From positions 248,001 to 312,000 of the forward strand of contig SAXG01000036.1 of assembly GCA_012932865.1 (NCBI GenBank): DNA of 64,000 nt, read 5' to 3'. The notes below the pieces were generated by a model. The model was given only the letters and a program-made list of their open reading frames with translations. It had not been told where the DNA came from and did not search any database. This document shows positions 26,327 to 37,484 of this stretch, one piece after another; position 1 is the stretch's first letter, and each line of letters opens with the position of its first letter. Source of the DNA: Amylostereum areolatum (lineage: Eukaryota > Basidiomycota > Agaricomycetes > Russulales > Stereaceae). Made by a program: the position numbers and the translations under genes.

Positions 26327-28760
26327 CAGGATCCGGAAAGTGGCGACAAAGGAGGGCGTGCGACGCTGGGTACTTCAAGTTCTATGCCTGGGGTAAATTT
26401 ATATACGAGGATGAAGAGAAATCTTCATCGCGCATGCTGGCATGCCGTAATCCGTGCGCTCCCCGGAAAGTCGAAGACCACAGTGGAAATGGATTCCCAT
26501 TTCTGCACAACCCACTTGGACGGTGCTGTGCGAAGGCTGCGTAAATGACGAGACAACACGTTGCCAATGCTTCGCCGTGCGTCGGTAAGTACGGTGCCGC
26601 GCGGTACTTACCGCTGCTTCACGGTGATAGATAGATCGATAACCCTACTTTCACATTCACTGGCAGTTTTCTTGCAGAAAATCCTCACGTAACTCGAAAG
26701 CGAGAGAAGATATCCTTTTGTAACAAGTGCACTGTCCCCAAGCTTAATCTAAGAGGCGTCGCCCTTCTGTACACGAACGGCGGTTGCGGCGAGTCGTGTC
26801 TCGACCGCCAACATTTCTCCCCCCCCTTCCCCACGCCGCGTATCCGCACCGAGCTTTCTACCTCGCCGCTAATAAATCTTGGCTGACACAAAGAACATGT
26901 TCAATGTTTGCGTACTTGTGGCACGAGTACAAACCACCTTCCAAACACGAACCCCATCTCTAATTCTAGTTCACACGGAAAGTCCCAAACCCTGGACGAT
27001 GTTTAAACTTTGTACGGATCGAGGGCTCACTTTCGAGCTCTGATACTGGAACCAATATGCATATATGGTCTCATGTGAATGGACACTTCCGTAACGCGGA
27101 CGGCGCGGTTTGCTAGCGCCCCACCTTGGACCTGCTTCGAAAACTTCATGCATTCATGTTTCGCCTTCGCGTAAGTAGTCCCACGGTCCTTGTATATTTA
27201 GAAGATACCAAAACGAGTAAAAGTGTATGGCGGAGTACTTCCCTTCTCCTTCTCGGCGGGTAACGCACTCATCGCGTGAATCGCGGCAGCGGGCATGGAT
27301 TGTATTGGCCTGGCAAGTCCGCATGTGATATAAGCATAGAATTCTTCAATACGGCGTGTATATTTCATAGAAATGTCCGCCGAGAGCGTGAAAAACGGAA
27401 AAAGAAGACATCTACGCACCAGTGAGCCGTTCTGGATATGACCATACGCTGTCTGGACTCTGGACGGATTCCTTCGCAAAATGATCAGCGGTCCCGGGCC
27501 CCGGAACAGGCCTTCTGCAGAAGGATCTTCGTTGTGGAATTGGACGAACTGCCACGCGCTCGACCCGCCCCGCCCCCGCAATCCTAAATATACTCACCAG
27601 TACTCCGACTCGGAGTATGAATGTATTCTATCACTGCCCCGTACGTCCCCCCTCGCCGCATTCTTTTTCCGGGTCTTGCACCTCACATGCGCGTTTCTGG
27701 TTTCGGTACTGATAAGTATGCACAGCTCATTGACAGCTTCTAGAGATAGCGGAGACAGCCGATGGCAAGCAAGGTCAGCTTCGACTGAGTATGTTCCCGA
27801 CTGCGCTTTCGTGGACTCGCGCGTAACCAAGTGAGTCTAGAGAGCTCACCATGGGGGACTCAGGGGGAGACAGAAAAGATAAGTACCTGTTGTTTCCTGC
27901 TCCACCGAGGCGCTCAATCATATTGAATATTACGGGAATCACGACGGTCGCGCATCGGACTCGTGCACAGTTCTAGCGGTGTCGTTCCCATCGTCCTCCT
28001 TTTTTAATGTCGGGGCTGCAGAGCTGATGTATCATTTATGCGATCTCGTAGATGGTGAGGAAGATGGAGGCGAGTCGGGAGTGACTTCGACGCCGCCGAG
28101 CACTTTGAAGTTTGCGCGTCTGACTCAGCAAGCCCGTGACCGCGGCGCCGGGACCGTGACACTGAGACGACCGCCGTCGCCGCAAACAACTACTTACCAC
28201 CTTCATCGTCTTACTCGTGCCCATCCTTTACATCCATCGATCTCCGCTGGTATTTCCTCGACGTTCGGCGGGGCGCGTCGGTCTCCATCGAGAGCATGTT
28301 CCTCGACCAATGCGCGATATCTTTGAATTTGCTGAAACGGGTCGAAGCGTACTACGTGGATGTTCATCTGGACGATGACGGCAAATCATGGATGGATCGT
28401 CGGAGGGATCAGGACCAGGAATCGGATTCGGCGGCGACGGACTCGGATAGTGGAGGTCTTGAACCAGATAGCGACGAATCTGCATGATGCGTACTCGTAT
28501 GCATTGGTTTGCTTCGTGCTTCAAGCGGCGGCTTTTTTTTTACCGACGTCGAGCAGGTGCGTATGAGTCCACACGTCGTAAACAGGTGCTATACACACAC
28601 GAGTACAGTCATCTCAAGCAGGGTCATACACTATGCGCACCGGCGTGCACTGCGTCCTCGAATCGTCTCCTTCCCCATTCTATCCGTCTTGACAGCTGGA
28701 GATGGGTAAGGCGATAGTCCAACACAGGTATATAAACACGCACTCGTAAAACGTCCCTCG
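26327..28760. other. Gene-poor stretch
   Basis: No gene with family support is visible between the first two copies of the small membrane-protein family. A short acidic open frame at 28296-28487 (+) ends in an Asp/Ser-rich run, but it has no partner exons or known domain. No transposon ends were found. Confidence 0.4.
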
Positions 28761-29420
28761 CTACGTCCCCAAGCTACCCCCCGCCTCCCCGTACCGACTC
28801 TGCACAATCCCCGAAAGGTCAAAACTCGCATGTCCATACCTACGTCCCGCAAAAAACACGCGTCAGCTATCGTTTCCCGCGGCGTGGCACGCGCCCCGAA
28901 CCGAATAGCAAAGCCTCTTGAACCCCACCGCCGATGTATTGAACGCAGCTCACCGTATATTCTGGTAGACCCACAGCGCGACGATCACACAGCACCCGCT
29001 GCTCGCGACGGCGCACGCGACGGACAGGAGGACCATGAGCAGCGCAATAACCGAGGCGACTCGGTCCAGAAGAGTGTCCAGCCTATCGCAGATACCGAAG
29101 AAAACCTCCAGCGCGCGCGGAAGCGCCGTCCGTACCAGTTCGAGCGTGAGCACGGCGGCCTGCGCCGTGAGCGATGACCACACCGAGTCGGCGGCGGGCT
29201 TGGACTGAAGGGCCGTGCTTGCGGGCGCGCGGGGACGGGCAGCTTGGCACGCTGGCACGCTTACGCTTGCGCTCGGACTGGGCGCGTTTTTGTAGACGGT
29301 GGTGCCAACTTCTGGGATATCGCCGACATTTCCTGAACCCACAACGGCGAGAGCGTGGGTGGGAAGGAGGGGCGCGGCCTGCCGCGGAGCGAAAGAAGAA
29401 AGGCCGAATGCGCCAGGCAT
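28761..29420 (-). CDS. Small membrane protein family, copy 2
   Basis: Family of unknown function. ATG 29420 opens an uninterrupted exon of about 156 codons. It holds a low-complexity Ala/Ser/Pro N-terminus, an amphipathic helix (GICDRLDTLLDRVASV) and a strongly hydrophobic segment (ALLMVLLSVACAVASS, then CCVIVALWVYQNIR). At IR the codon pattern CG|GTGAGC matches a splice donor. The intron of about 160 nt ends GGGACGTAG, and the last exon reads YGHASFDLSGI, stopping at 28761. This tail aligns with copies 1 and 3, which supports the spliced reading over the apparent stop at 28950. Likely one or two membrane passes, with the conserved tail next to the membrane. Location in the cell and partners are unknown. 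Confidence 0.65.
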
Positions 29421-30430
29421 CGTTCGTGTTCAGAATGAGAAGGTTGAAGGAACGAAAGAAGGGGGCTCGTCGCTCGACACCCGTTTACGGGATAAGTACC
29501 ATCGAGCTGTCGTACTTATGTACCGGAAAACATACCACTGCGCCCACATACGTACACTGCCGGTCCGTCCCCAATCCGGCTGTGCTGTGGCGGGGGTCGA
29601 AGCTGAAGCGTGTACACCCATTCGGGGCGAGGACGAACCGCCTTCAACTTGCGTAAGGTGTGAGCGCCGGGTGTGTAGGCAGACCTGTGGATATTAATAG
29701 GAACCATGACAACTGTGGTGAGCCCATCGCCTTGAGGATGCCTCCAACGGTCCAAAGCTGGGTCTTCGTATCTAGCCTATCATCTCCATGGTGGCACCGG
29801 GTCGTCTGAAGCCTCCGCTTTCGCAGACCCTGCGCCAAACCTCCCTTTGAACACGATCATCCGCGTCCTCTTCTTCAGATCCACGATTCGTTTGGGGTAG
29901 TGGAAACGGAGCGAACGATCGTTGGCGTGCGTCGCGGAAGGGAGCGAGGGCGAAGCGTTCGCGCGCTTCGACGCATAGGAATATACCTAAGTGGATGGTG
30001 GGCGTTGGGGTTGGGAGTGACTCATGCCAGCGGAGCGCCGGCGATAGTTTCCCCCCCGGGCGACGTCATCGCGTGATATGCTCCTGCTGCAGATGAAGGT
30101 CAGTACTGAGTACTGAGTACTCGATTCCTAGGACCGTTGGGGCTGACCAGCGTCCTCGCCGGCAAGTCCTTCCTTAGAAGTTCGTCCACCCACAAACTGA
30201 GAAGAGAAAACATACAGCGCAAGAGTGAGAACGACGACGCTCCAGAGATTTTCACGTATGTGTATTGAACGCTACCGCGGCCAACACCCAAGCCTCGTCA
30301 AGTGAGTATAGCACATGACATACAAGCAACGCTCGTGCTATCGTACACACCGTCGACACAAGCCCCGCGCGCACACTTACAAACACCCCCGGCGCGCAAA
30401 AAGAAAAAGAAAAGGAAAAAACCATGAAAA
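29421..30430. other. Intergenic, no gene recognised
   Basis: This lies between copy 2 of the small membrane-protein family and the 3' end of the ferric reductase gene. It contains a short tandem run of agtactg (about 30102-30120). The open frames have no family features. It must carry the promoter of copy 2. Confidence 0.4.
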
Positions 30431-32814
30431 TCACAACGAGAACACCTCCGTGTGCAGCGCGATCCCGCCCATCCGTCTCGAATGCCGCACCCCAAGCCTC
30501 GCGACCGCGTTATGCGCCTCCCGCGTCATGCTCTCCGGCCCGCTCGCACACACCGCGACGCCGCCGCCCTCCCCGACCCAGCCCAACCCCGCCTCCAACC
30601 CGGCCCCGGCCCCCGCCTCCACCTCCACCACCCTCTCCACCCCCCCTTTCGCGTCCGCCCCGAAGGCCTCGCCCTCGCCCTCGCGCGAGGGGGCGCGCGC
30701 CGGCGGCGGCGTGATCATCTCCTTCAGCAGCGCCGCGACCGACGGCCGCTCGATGCTCACGACCGAGTTCGGGATCGGCGGGAGCGCCTCGGGGTTGCAG
30801 AGGCAGGTGACGAAGATCGAGACGTGGAGGTCGAGCCCGGACCCGGGCGTCGCCGCCGCGTGCGCGATCTCCGCCAGCATCGGCGCGAACCAGTCCACGC
30901 AGCCTGTCCTCGAGTCAGCATTCCGGTCTGTTCGCGCTGAAGGAAGGGCACAGGGAGGGGACGGGGACCCGGAGGGGAGGGGAGGGGAGGGGAAGGACAG
31001 GAAAAGGAAAAGGAAAGAGAAAAGCACGCACCGAATCCACGGATCGCCCACACGAACTCGATCCGCCGCGTGCGCTCGCCGTGCGCGCGGCCGCGCCGGA
31101 CGCACCGCCCGACGATGTCGTCCAGGAGGCCGAGGGTGAAGGTCGCGCCCGCGCCGCCCGCGACCAAGAACACGCTCTCGTACTCGCCCAGGTCGAGGCT
31201 GCACCCGCCGTACGGGCCGTCGAGCATCACCTGCACCTGCACCTCCGCCGCACCCGCCTCCCCGCCTCCCTCTTTCTCCTCCTCCACCGCCTTCGCCTTC
31301 GGTTTCCCCTTCCCCCCCGCGGCGCGCGCGGCCTCCTTCGTCGCGTACCGATGCAAGGCCCGGGTCCAGTCGCCCTGCGCGCGCGCGCCGAGGGTGAGCG
31401 TGCGTTCGGAGGCGGAGGCGGAGAGGCAGGACGTGGCGGGCGGCGCGCAGAGGATGGTGAGCGGGTGCGACTCGAACACGCGGCCCTCGAAGAAGACGCG
31501 CAGACGGACGTGCTGGCCCGCGAGCCAGCCGGCGTCGCAGTCGTGGACGTGGATCTGTGGGACGGGCGTCAGGAAGGGGGCAGGGCAGGGTGGAGGGGAG
31601 GAGAGGGACGCACGAGGGTCATTTCGTGTCCGACGGGGACGAGCGTGGCGTCTTTGATGCGGTAGCGCAGCATGCGCATGAGGATGTCGAGGCCGTAGAA
31701 GGCCAGTGGGGGGAAGATCCACGGCGGGGCGAAGGTAGTATGGTAGCACAGCGTGATGAAGAACGAGCAGTACGTCAGCACGCTGTCCGTCCGGTCAGCA
31801 CCTCGAAGAAAGCGAAAGGGTGCGGGGTGAAAATCTCACTGGAGGTAAAAGAAGACCTGGTGGAAGAAGACGCGGATCGGGCGCAGGGAGGTGAGCACAA
31901 TCAAGCACAGGAGCGCGAACGCGGCGACGCCGGACGTCTCCTTCTGCGGGCCGAGGACGGGCAGGCCGTACTCGACATGGTTCCGGATCCAGAGCGCGCC
32001 ATGCACCACCGCACCGATGAACATGCCACGCCCGGCCCAGCGGTGGACGTAGTTGAGTTTCTCGTAGCCGTGGCCGGGGCCGAGCACGAGGGAGAGCAGC
32101 GAGTTCTTCGTCGCGAAGAGGAATACGACGGGGAGCTGCGCGACGGCGAGGAAGCCTGCAAGAATCGCGGCGCGGCGCGGGTCAGCGGGGGTAGTAAGGG
32201 TCAACGGAGGAGGAGGCTCACCGGCGCGATTGGGGTTGTCGATGAGCGGGGCTTGGAGGATGATGCACAGGATCACGGTGAGCATGTAGCCCACGACGAC
32301 GATGACTGCGAACCGACGGGTCAGATACGATCAAGGAGACAGAATCGACGGGCGACGCTTACTTTGTCCGAGGTCGAGTCCGACCCCGAGCGGAGACCAG
32401 AACAAGACCGCGCCCAGCGTCCTCAACACGCCCTCCACCCGCTTCCGCTTTCTTTCGCCCACCGGTTTCGTCTGCACCACGGGCACGTATGCTCCCCCTC
32501 CGAGGTGCTCCCTCACGCCGAACACGTCAGCGAAGAGCCGCCCGCGCTTGAGGGCCCGTAGGACGCGGGGGAGGGAGAGGACGACGGCGAGCGCGAGGAA
32601 GGACGCCCATACGATGGTGAACTTGCGTTGCCATTTCGGATCTTCGACGTAGGAGCTGTGGGGTAGTGCGTCAGTTTTGGCACATGCTCCTCCACGGAAG
32701 AGACGAGACAAGCGCAGGCGCAGGGCGATAAGGAGATGGGGGGGAAGAGAGATGGGCGACGCACTTGTAAATCTGGAACTGGGTTGGAATGGTCGGCGGT
32801 GCTCCGAACGACAT
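30431..32814 (-). CDS. Ferric-chelate reductase (FRE family)
   Basis: Predicted plasma-membrane ferric/cupric reductase that passes electrons from NADPH through FAD and haem to extracellular metal. ATG 32814 starts MSFGAPPTIPTQFQIY. After an intron ending CCCCACAG, a first membrane helix follows (TIVWASFLALAVVLSL). The ferric-reductase transmembrane domain includes LNYVHRWAGRGMFIGAVVHG with two likely haem-ligand His residues. The FAD-binding part has LAGQHVRLRVFFEG and SHPLTI. The NADPH-binding part has VFLVAGGAGATFTLGLL and, near the C-terminus, CASGPESM. A Lys/Glu/Gly-rich loop (KGKPKAKAVEEEKEGGG) is inserted between FAD and NADPH parts. The neighbouring copper transporter on the same strand fits a role in reductive metal uptake. 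The family call is firm; substrate metal is inferred. Confidence 0.92.
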
Positions 32815-33397
32815 TGTAGAAATCAGTGAGGTCGTGAAGGCTTATGGACAGAAGTCTTCCCGTCCGTGGTCGTGGTCGTGGTCGTGAAGAAATGAAAAGC
32901 CGTACACCGTACAGCTTACCTCTCACCCTAACTTGCCTATCATCCCCTCCTCCCTCGCCTTATTTGCGCCGACCAAACAGATGTGAAAAAGTTTTTTCTC
33001 GCTCTCCCGGCGTTGTCCGTTGCCAGCGGCTCCCATTTTCACACCGGGTCCCTGCGCCTGACCTGCATTTCCTGAGAACGGGTCGCAGAGCGCCGCGGGA
33101 TCGCGCGAAAGCAGGGGGGAGGTGGCGGGTGACGACGAATAGGACGCGGGGGGGGGCATTGGAATGAAGGGGCCTGTAACTCATACTTACTTCGGACACT
33201 TACGACCGGTCGTCTACTTGTAATAGGTCTACGAAACACGAATAAGCCAGTCGTTCGACATACCGTTCAATTCGTTGGTCTACTCGTAATACAACTTCGA
33301 TCACGAACAAGAACTCGTACCCGTATTCGTATCCGCGTTTGTGTTCAGAACCTACTCAACCTTCAAACCCCCACCATTGCCAAATGAAAGGTCCACG

Positions 33398-34276
33398 CTA
33401 CCACCAGCCCCTCCCCTCCGCCTCAATCCCATCCCTCACCTTCATCGCCGCCTCCCCGACCCAATTCCCATTCTCGCCCTCCCCAAACACCTTCCCAACC
33501 TCCCCCCTCTCCTCCGCCACCAACGCCCTCCCCCGCGTCCCCACCAACAACGCCCGCAGCCCCGCGTCCCCCTCGAACTTCTTCCACACCGCCCACTCCA
33601 AGCACCGCGCCACCGCGCCCGCCCCGCCCGCGCCGACCCCGAGCCCGCGCCCGTACGCCCGCACGACATCGAGCCCGCCCGCGCCCGCCAACGCCGCCAA
33701 CATGCCCCGCACGGCGTCCCACGCGCCGCGCACGCCCGCGAGCAGCACCCAGAAGCCCGCCTCCGCGCTCGCGAACGCCGCCTCCGCCTCCGCGCCCCCC
33801 GGCGCCACGCGCACGCTCGCGCGGAACGGCGTGCAGGGGAAGTCGAGCGCGAGCCAGGCGTGCGCCGCGTCCTTGCCCGGGAACCGTATCTCCTTCGCGT
33901 GGGTGTAGGCGTAGGTGTGCATGTCCGCCGGGGAACACGCCCATCGCGCGGGCGGGGGAGCGGTTCTGTGCGTGTAGGGACTCCACGACCACGCCCCATC
34001 GTGGGCGTCGTCGTCGTCGTCGTCCGAGGCACGAGTCCGACAACACGCGAATAACCCGCATCGCTTCTTATCTTTCTTTTTCGTCTCCGGTTTTGGATTC
34101 CCGGGCAGCGGCGGGGGCGGCGGGGCGGGCGGCGTCGGGGGCCCTGTCCACGTCTGTGTCCAGGCGGGAACACAAGTACTCGGCGCGGGGGGGTAGATGG
34201 TGGCGGCGGTGGGGGTGTAGTGCACCCACATGGGCGGGACGTGCGTCGTCCAGAAGGGGTATTGCGTGAGCGCCAT
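33398..34276 (-). CDS. NADAR-like domain protein
   Basis: Single-exon frame from ATG 34276 (MALTQYPFW). The first third is Pro-rich and low in complexity, with a basic/Cys patch (KKDKKRCGLFACCRTR) and an Asp run. The rest resembles a NADAR (YbiA/DUF1768) fold: an aromatic start (MHTYAYTHAKEIRFPG), a helix with the expected AAHAWLALDF, and a C-terminal block of AVWKKFEGDAGLRALLVGT, ALVAEE and GENGNWVGEAAMKVRD. Bacterial and plant members act as N-glycosidases on ADP-ribose-linked or riboflavin-pathway substrates. For the fungal protein the reaction is unknown. The core is Ala/Gly-rich because of extreme GC content, so catalytic residues cannot be assigned confidently. It lies between the ferric reductase and copper transporter genes, all on the minus strand. 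Confidence 0.5.
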   Translation of the reverse strand: MALTQYPFWTTHVPPMWVHYTPTAATIYPPAPSTCVPAWTQTWTGPPTPPAPPPPPLPGNPKPETKKKDKKRCGLFACCRTRASDDDDDDAHDGAWSWSPYTHRTAPPPARWACSPADMHTYAYTHAKEIRFPGKDAAHAWLALDFPCTPFRASVRVAPGGAEAEAAFASAEAGFWVLLAGVRGAWDAVRGMLAALAGAGGLDVVRAYGRGLGVGAGGAGAVARCLEWAVWKKFEGDAGLRALLVGTRGRALVAEERGEVGKVFGEGENGNWVGEAAMKVRDGIEAEGRGWW

Positions 34277-34766
34277 CGGGTTCGGGAGGTGGCGGTATAC
34301 AGCAGCTTGTGGCGTCCCCTTGTTATTACTAGTCGATGTATTGTATCGTTGTTCCGAAGTCTGACAGAGCGCGTACGTTGCGGTAAAGCGCAGGTGAGAT
34401 GTTAGTGTGATGGGTGGTAAGGGGGGCAAGAGAAGGAAAACGTGTAAGATATACCCCTCACCCGCCCCGCCACACACCCTCCCTTTTATCCACACCCGCC
34501 CCGTCAAGACAATGCAGAACCCCCACGCACGAACACAAGCAACAGAAACAAGGCGCCCGCCGTAGCCTAGCCGTTTGTCCTTGCGCGCGCCCGGCCCTTG
34601 TTCTTCCCCACCCACACAAAAGGAAAAGAAAAACCCCATAAAATTTGAGTAGGATGTACAGCGTTTCGCGCGTCCGGATCTGTCGTAGTCGTACACACTC
34701 CCACCACCGCCTCGTCTCGTCATTCGTACTTCAGTACGGCATGGGAAAGGGGGAGGAGGGGGGGGA

Positions 34767-35494
34767 TCAATGCATCCTCGCGCCCGCCCGCGCGTACCGC
34801 CCAAACAGCGTCTCGCCCACCCCAAGCCCGACCACGATCGACAGAATGAATCCCACTTGGAACGTCCTGCGGCACGCGGGTCAGCCTCTTGCTACAAAGG
34901 GTGGAGGGGGTGGGGGCGATAAACGGGCAGAAGGAGACACGCACATAACAGCGAGCATGAACAGAAACCCGAGCAACGACAGCAGCGCCTGCATCACCCC
35001 GCGCGCGGCGTCGTGCGCGAGGATGAACGGCGGGAGCGTGCGGCGGGCGTTCGCGAGCTTCGTCGTCGTCTTGCGCTCGGCATGTTCAGGCAAGGCGTTC
35101 GCGCGATTGGCCATCTCGACCAGGGCCCTGTCCGCGCACACACCCCACGGTCAGCCTCTCCCGTCTACCCGATCAAAAAGAGCGCAACGCACCGCGCATG
35201 CCAATGCGCCTCCATCACCGACTTGGACGCCGCCAACCACCGCTCGACGAGCGCGAGCAGAAACAGCCCGAGGCAGGTTCCTACCATCGCGCCCGCGCTC
35301 GCGGGCACCCAGCCGAGGAACCAGAGGTTGTCGCCGGGCGTGAAGTGGAGGTACGTGAGCATGTTGCCCATCGTCATCGTCATCCCGTCGTCCATGCTCA
35401 TGTCCATCCCGTTATCGTGCGCCGCCACCATCGCCACCATCATTGTCATCATCGTCGCCGTGCACCAGATCCGCGCTGAGAGAGTCAAGACCAT
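34767..35494 (-). CDS. Ctr-type copper transporter
   Basis: Predicted high-affinity copper(I) transporter of the Ctr family, which works as a trimer. ATG 35494 starts a hydrophobic signal-like stretch (MMTMMVAMVAAHDNG) followed by a Met-rich copper-binding segment (MDMSMDDGMTMTMGNM). The first membrane helix is MVGTCLGLFLLALVERW. Two short introns (both GTGCGT donors) lead to the second and third helices. These hold the diagnostic MxxxM (MLAVM in GFLFMLAVMTFQVGF) and GxxxG (VVGLGVGETLFGRY) motifs. The protein ends RMH at 34767. Length of about 190 residues is normal. The ferric reductase two genes downstream could supply Cu(I) or Fe(II). Copper-dependent regulation is likely by family, but no specific element was identified. 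Confidence 0.92.
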
Positions 35495-35541
35495 CGTGTG
35501 GGTTTTTCTGGACGACAGGCGTGCGTTTTCCTTTGGGCGGA

Positions 35542-35558
35542 GGGGGGGGGGGGGGGGG
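35542..35558. repeat. Uninterrupted G17 tract upstream of the copper transporter
   Basis: Seventeen consecutive G residues lie about 50 bp upstream of the transporter ATG, so they read as C17 in the leader of its coding strand. It could form a quadruplex or vary in length. Assembly error is possible at such runs. Confidence 0.8.
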
Positions 35559-35559
35559 C

Positions 35560-37008
35560 GTGGAGTCGGAGGGCGAAGGGAGACGAAGAGAGGAAAGGCT
35601 CGAGAAGACCTGAAGGGAGGGAGGAGAACGATATCGGATTGGATTTGGGAGGGGACCCCGAGCCAGAACCAAACAGGAACAAACACGGTACCGCGAGGGT
35701 CGTCCCGTTTCCCCAGTGACCAGACATGCCCGCCAGTCGTCCTCCAGGATTTGCAATGCGATGGGGCGTCCAAGCTTGGCTTGAACTGAAAGGAAGAGCC
35801 GCCGTACGAATTCGAAGCCCATCTCCATCGACCAGTCGTTCGCCTGCCAGAAAAGATCCCTCTTGCGGTTGGCCAACCAAAGTCCCGAGCCAAGCAGGGC
35901 CGTAGCGCCGTCGCCGTCGAAATGCGTGAGAGTCGGGTGTGCGTTGTTGCCGTTGCCGGGTCTCGGACACACGTGGCGCGATCGGACGATGTCGGAGGAA
36001 AGGCTGGGCGGTTAGAGGGGGGCTGCGCGTGCGCAGCTCATAGGCGCCGACGAGGAGAGCAAAGGGGGCCAACTGGGTGAGGACTGCGCTCTCGCGTTCC
36101 CCCCGCTCGATCCTGCGCGCGGCCGCCGCCCCAAACAAAGGAGATGACGGATGGTGGGTGAAATTGGGATGGCGTGCGTGTCTGCGGGAGGAAGAGGGTA
36201 GCGTTATGAGGGGAGGGAAGCGGAGCGTACCCGTCGGTTTACGGGGACCGTGTTCACCCCGTAGCATACCACAATGCCGCCCCTCCCGCCCATGAACCTG
36301 ACCCGGCCCAGCCTAGGCTAGCCTGACACAAAACCACTTCTCGCCATGCCACATCCTTTTTCGCCATCCCTCTCCACTAACCAGCCCTCAGTCCCACACC
36401 CAAACCCATCCGTCTCCGTCACGGTCGTCGACCCGTCAACAACAAGAGTCCTTAGACCGTCGTCACGAGCGATCCACGGCGCATATAGGCACTGCAGACG
36501 CCAACGCGGCGGTGGCGTCGAGCTTGAGGCGCAGAGGTCTCCCGTCGTCCAGCGCCGATCTTTCGAGCTTTTCGAGGACTATGCGCCGCCTCGACCCGCG
36601 CCGTGAATCCGTATCCTGAAAAAATGAGCGTCGAAACGAAGAGGCAAAAGGAAGGGGGAAGGGGAGCGAAGGAAGGAAGATGGAGGGGGGGCATGAGGGG
36701 GATGACTGAGCTCGAGGGAAGGAAGCCGCGATGCGCCATTTGTGCGAATGAGCCCTTTTCGTGATTGGCTCGCGCAAAGCCCCCGCGCCCACGCCCACGC
36801 CCAAACACGACCACACACCTCCACGTGTTTCACCGCGCCACCCTCCGCCACCATCCCTTTGCGTCGGCGCACAGATCCCTTCTAAACGTTATCAATTGAC
36901 GGGAAACGTTGGCGTGTTGGCATCGTACTGTGTTTTCCATAAAGTCCAATTGCTGACCTCGGGCCTGTATTCATAAAGAGTCGGAAAGACTGTTTGCAGT
37001 GTTGCATG
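35560..37008. other. Intergenic, no gene recognised
   Basis: Upstream region of the copper transporter up to the MITE. A long minus-strand open frame (35485-36267) crosses it, but it overlaps the transporter start, has a shuffled-looking composition and no domain. I treat it as chance openness in GC-rich DNA. Confidence 0.4.
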
Positions 37009-37010
37009 TA

Positions 37011-37482
37011 AGGTAGACCGCACTCAAAACCTGGGTGTTCACGTGCCGGCACGTGCTTGTGACATCCGGTGACATGTCTCCTTCCCAAGCCACGAGAACG
37101 CTTCGCAAACACACGGAGATTAGCTAGGCTGAAAGGGAGTGTATGTAGACACCCTGAAATGAGAGTATCACCAATGTTTCAGTGGTCCCCGAGCACTCGC
37201 CGCCTTGTTCAGTGAAGCGAGCACGGGTACCCTCACACTTCCAGGGTTTTGAACCCTTCAGTGCATTTCTGTTGCTTTCCTGCACCACGGAATCGAGTTG
37301 GTGGTAGCATACATTTACACTGTAAATTGAATCCACCGAACTGTGAGCCGTGGCCTGTGGAAATGCTCTCGACGGTAGTTCGAAGTTCGAACAAATATCA
37401 TGGGCTTCAAGATACGCGGGCGTGACAAGCGCCCGTCCACGTGCCGGCACGTGAACACCCAGGTTTTGAGTGCGGTCTACCT
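37011..37482. mobile_element. MITE, 472 bp, TIR 45 bp, TA target duplication
   Basis: The two ends are 45-bp perfect inverted repeats, 37011-37055 and 37438-37482, each starting AGGTAGACCGCACTC. They are flanked on both sides by TA (37009-37010 and 37483-37484), the target duplication of Tc1/mariner-type elements. The interior has no transposase frame, so the element is non-autonomous. Each TIR ends in a 16-bp perfect palindrome, cacgtgccggcacgtg, carrying two CACGTG E-box cores. Confidence 0.88.
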
Positions 37483-37484
37483 TA

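Noticed and set aside
28296..28487. Short acidic open frame ending in an Asp/Ser-rich run
   Set aside because: Composition resembles a disordered tail, yet no upstream exon with a plausible splice could be found.
30424..31665. Several long plus-strand open frames across the ferric reductase gene
   Set aside because: They are antisense shadows of the GC-rich coding strand. The minus strand carries all FAD, NADPH and membrane motifs.
33339..34054. Plus- and minus-strand frames overlapping the NADAR-like gene
   Set aside because: Arg/Pro/Ala/Gly-saturated translations typical of alternative frames of GC-rich coding DNA. No domain.
35485..36267. 260-codon minus-strand frame upstream of the copper transporter
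   Set aside because: It overlaps the transporter start in another frame, crosses the G17 run and has no recognisable motif.
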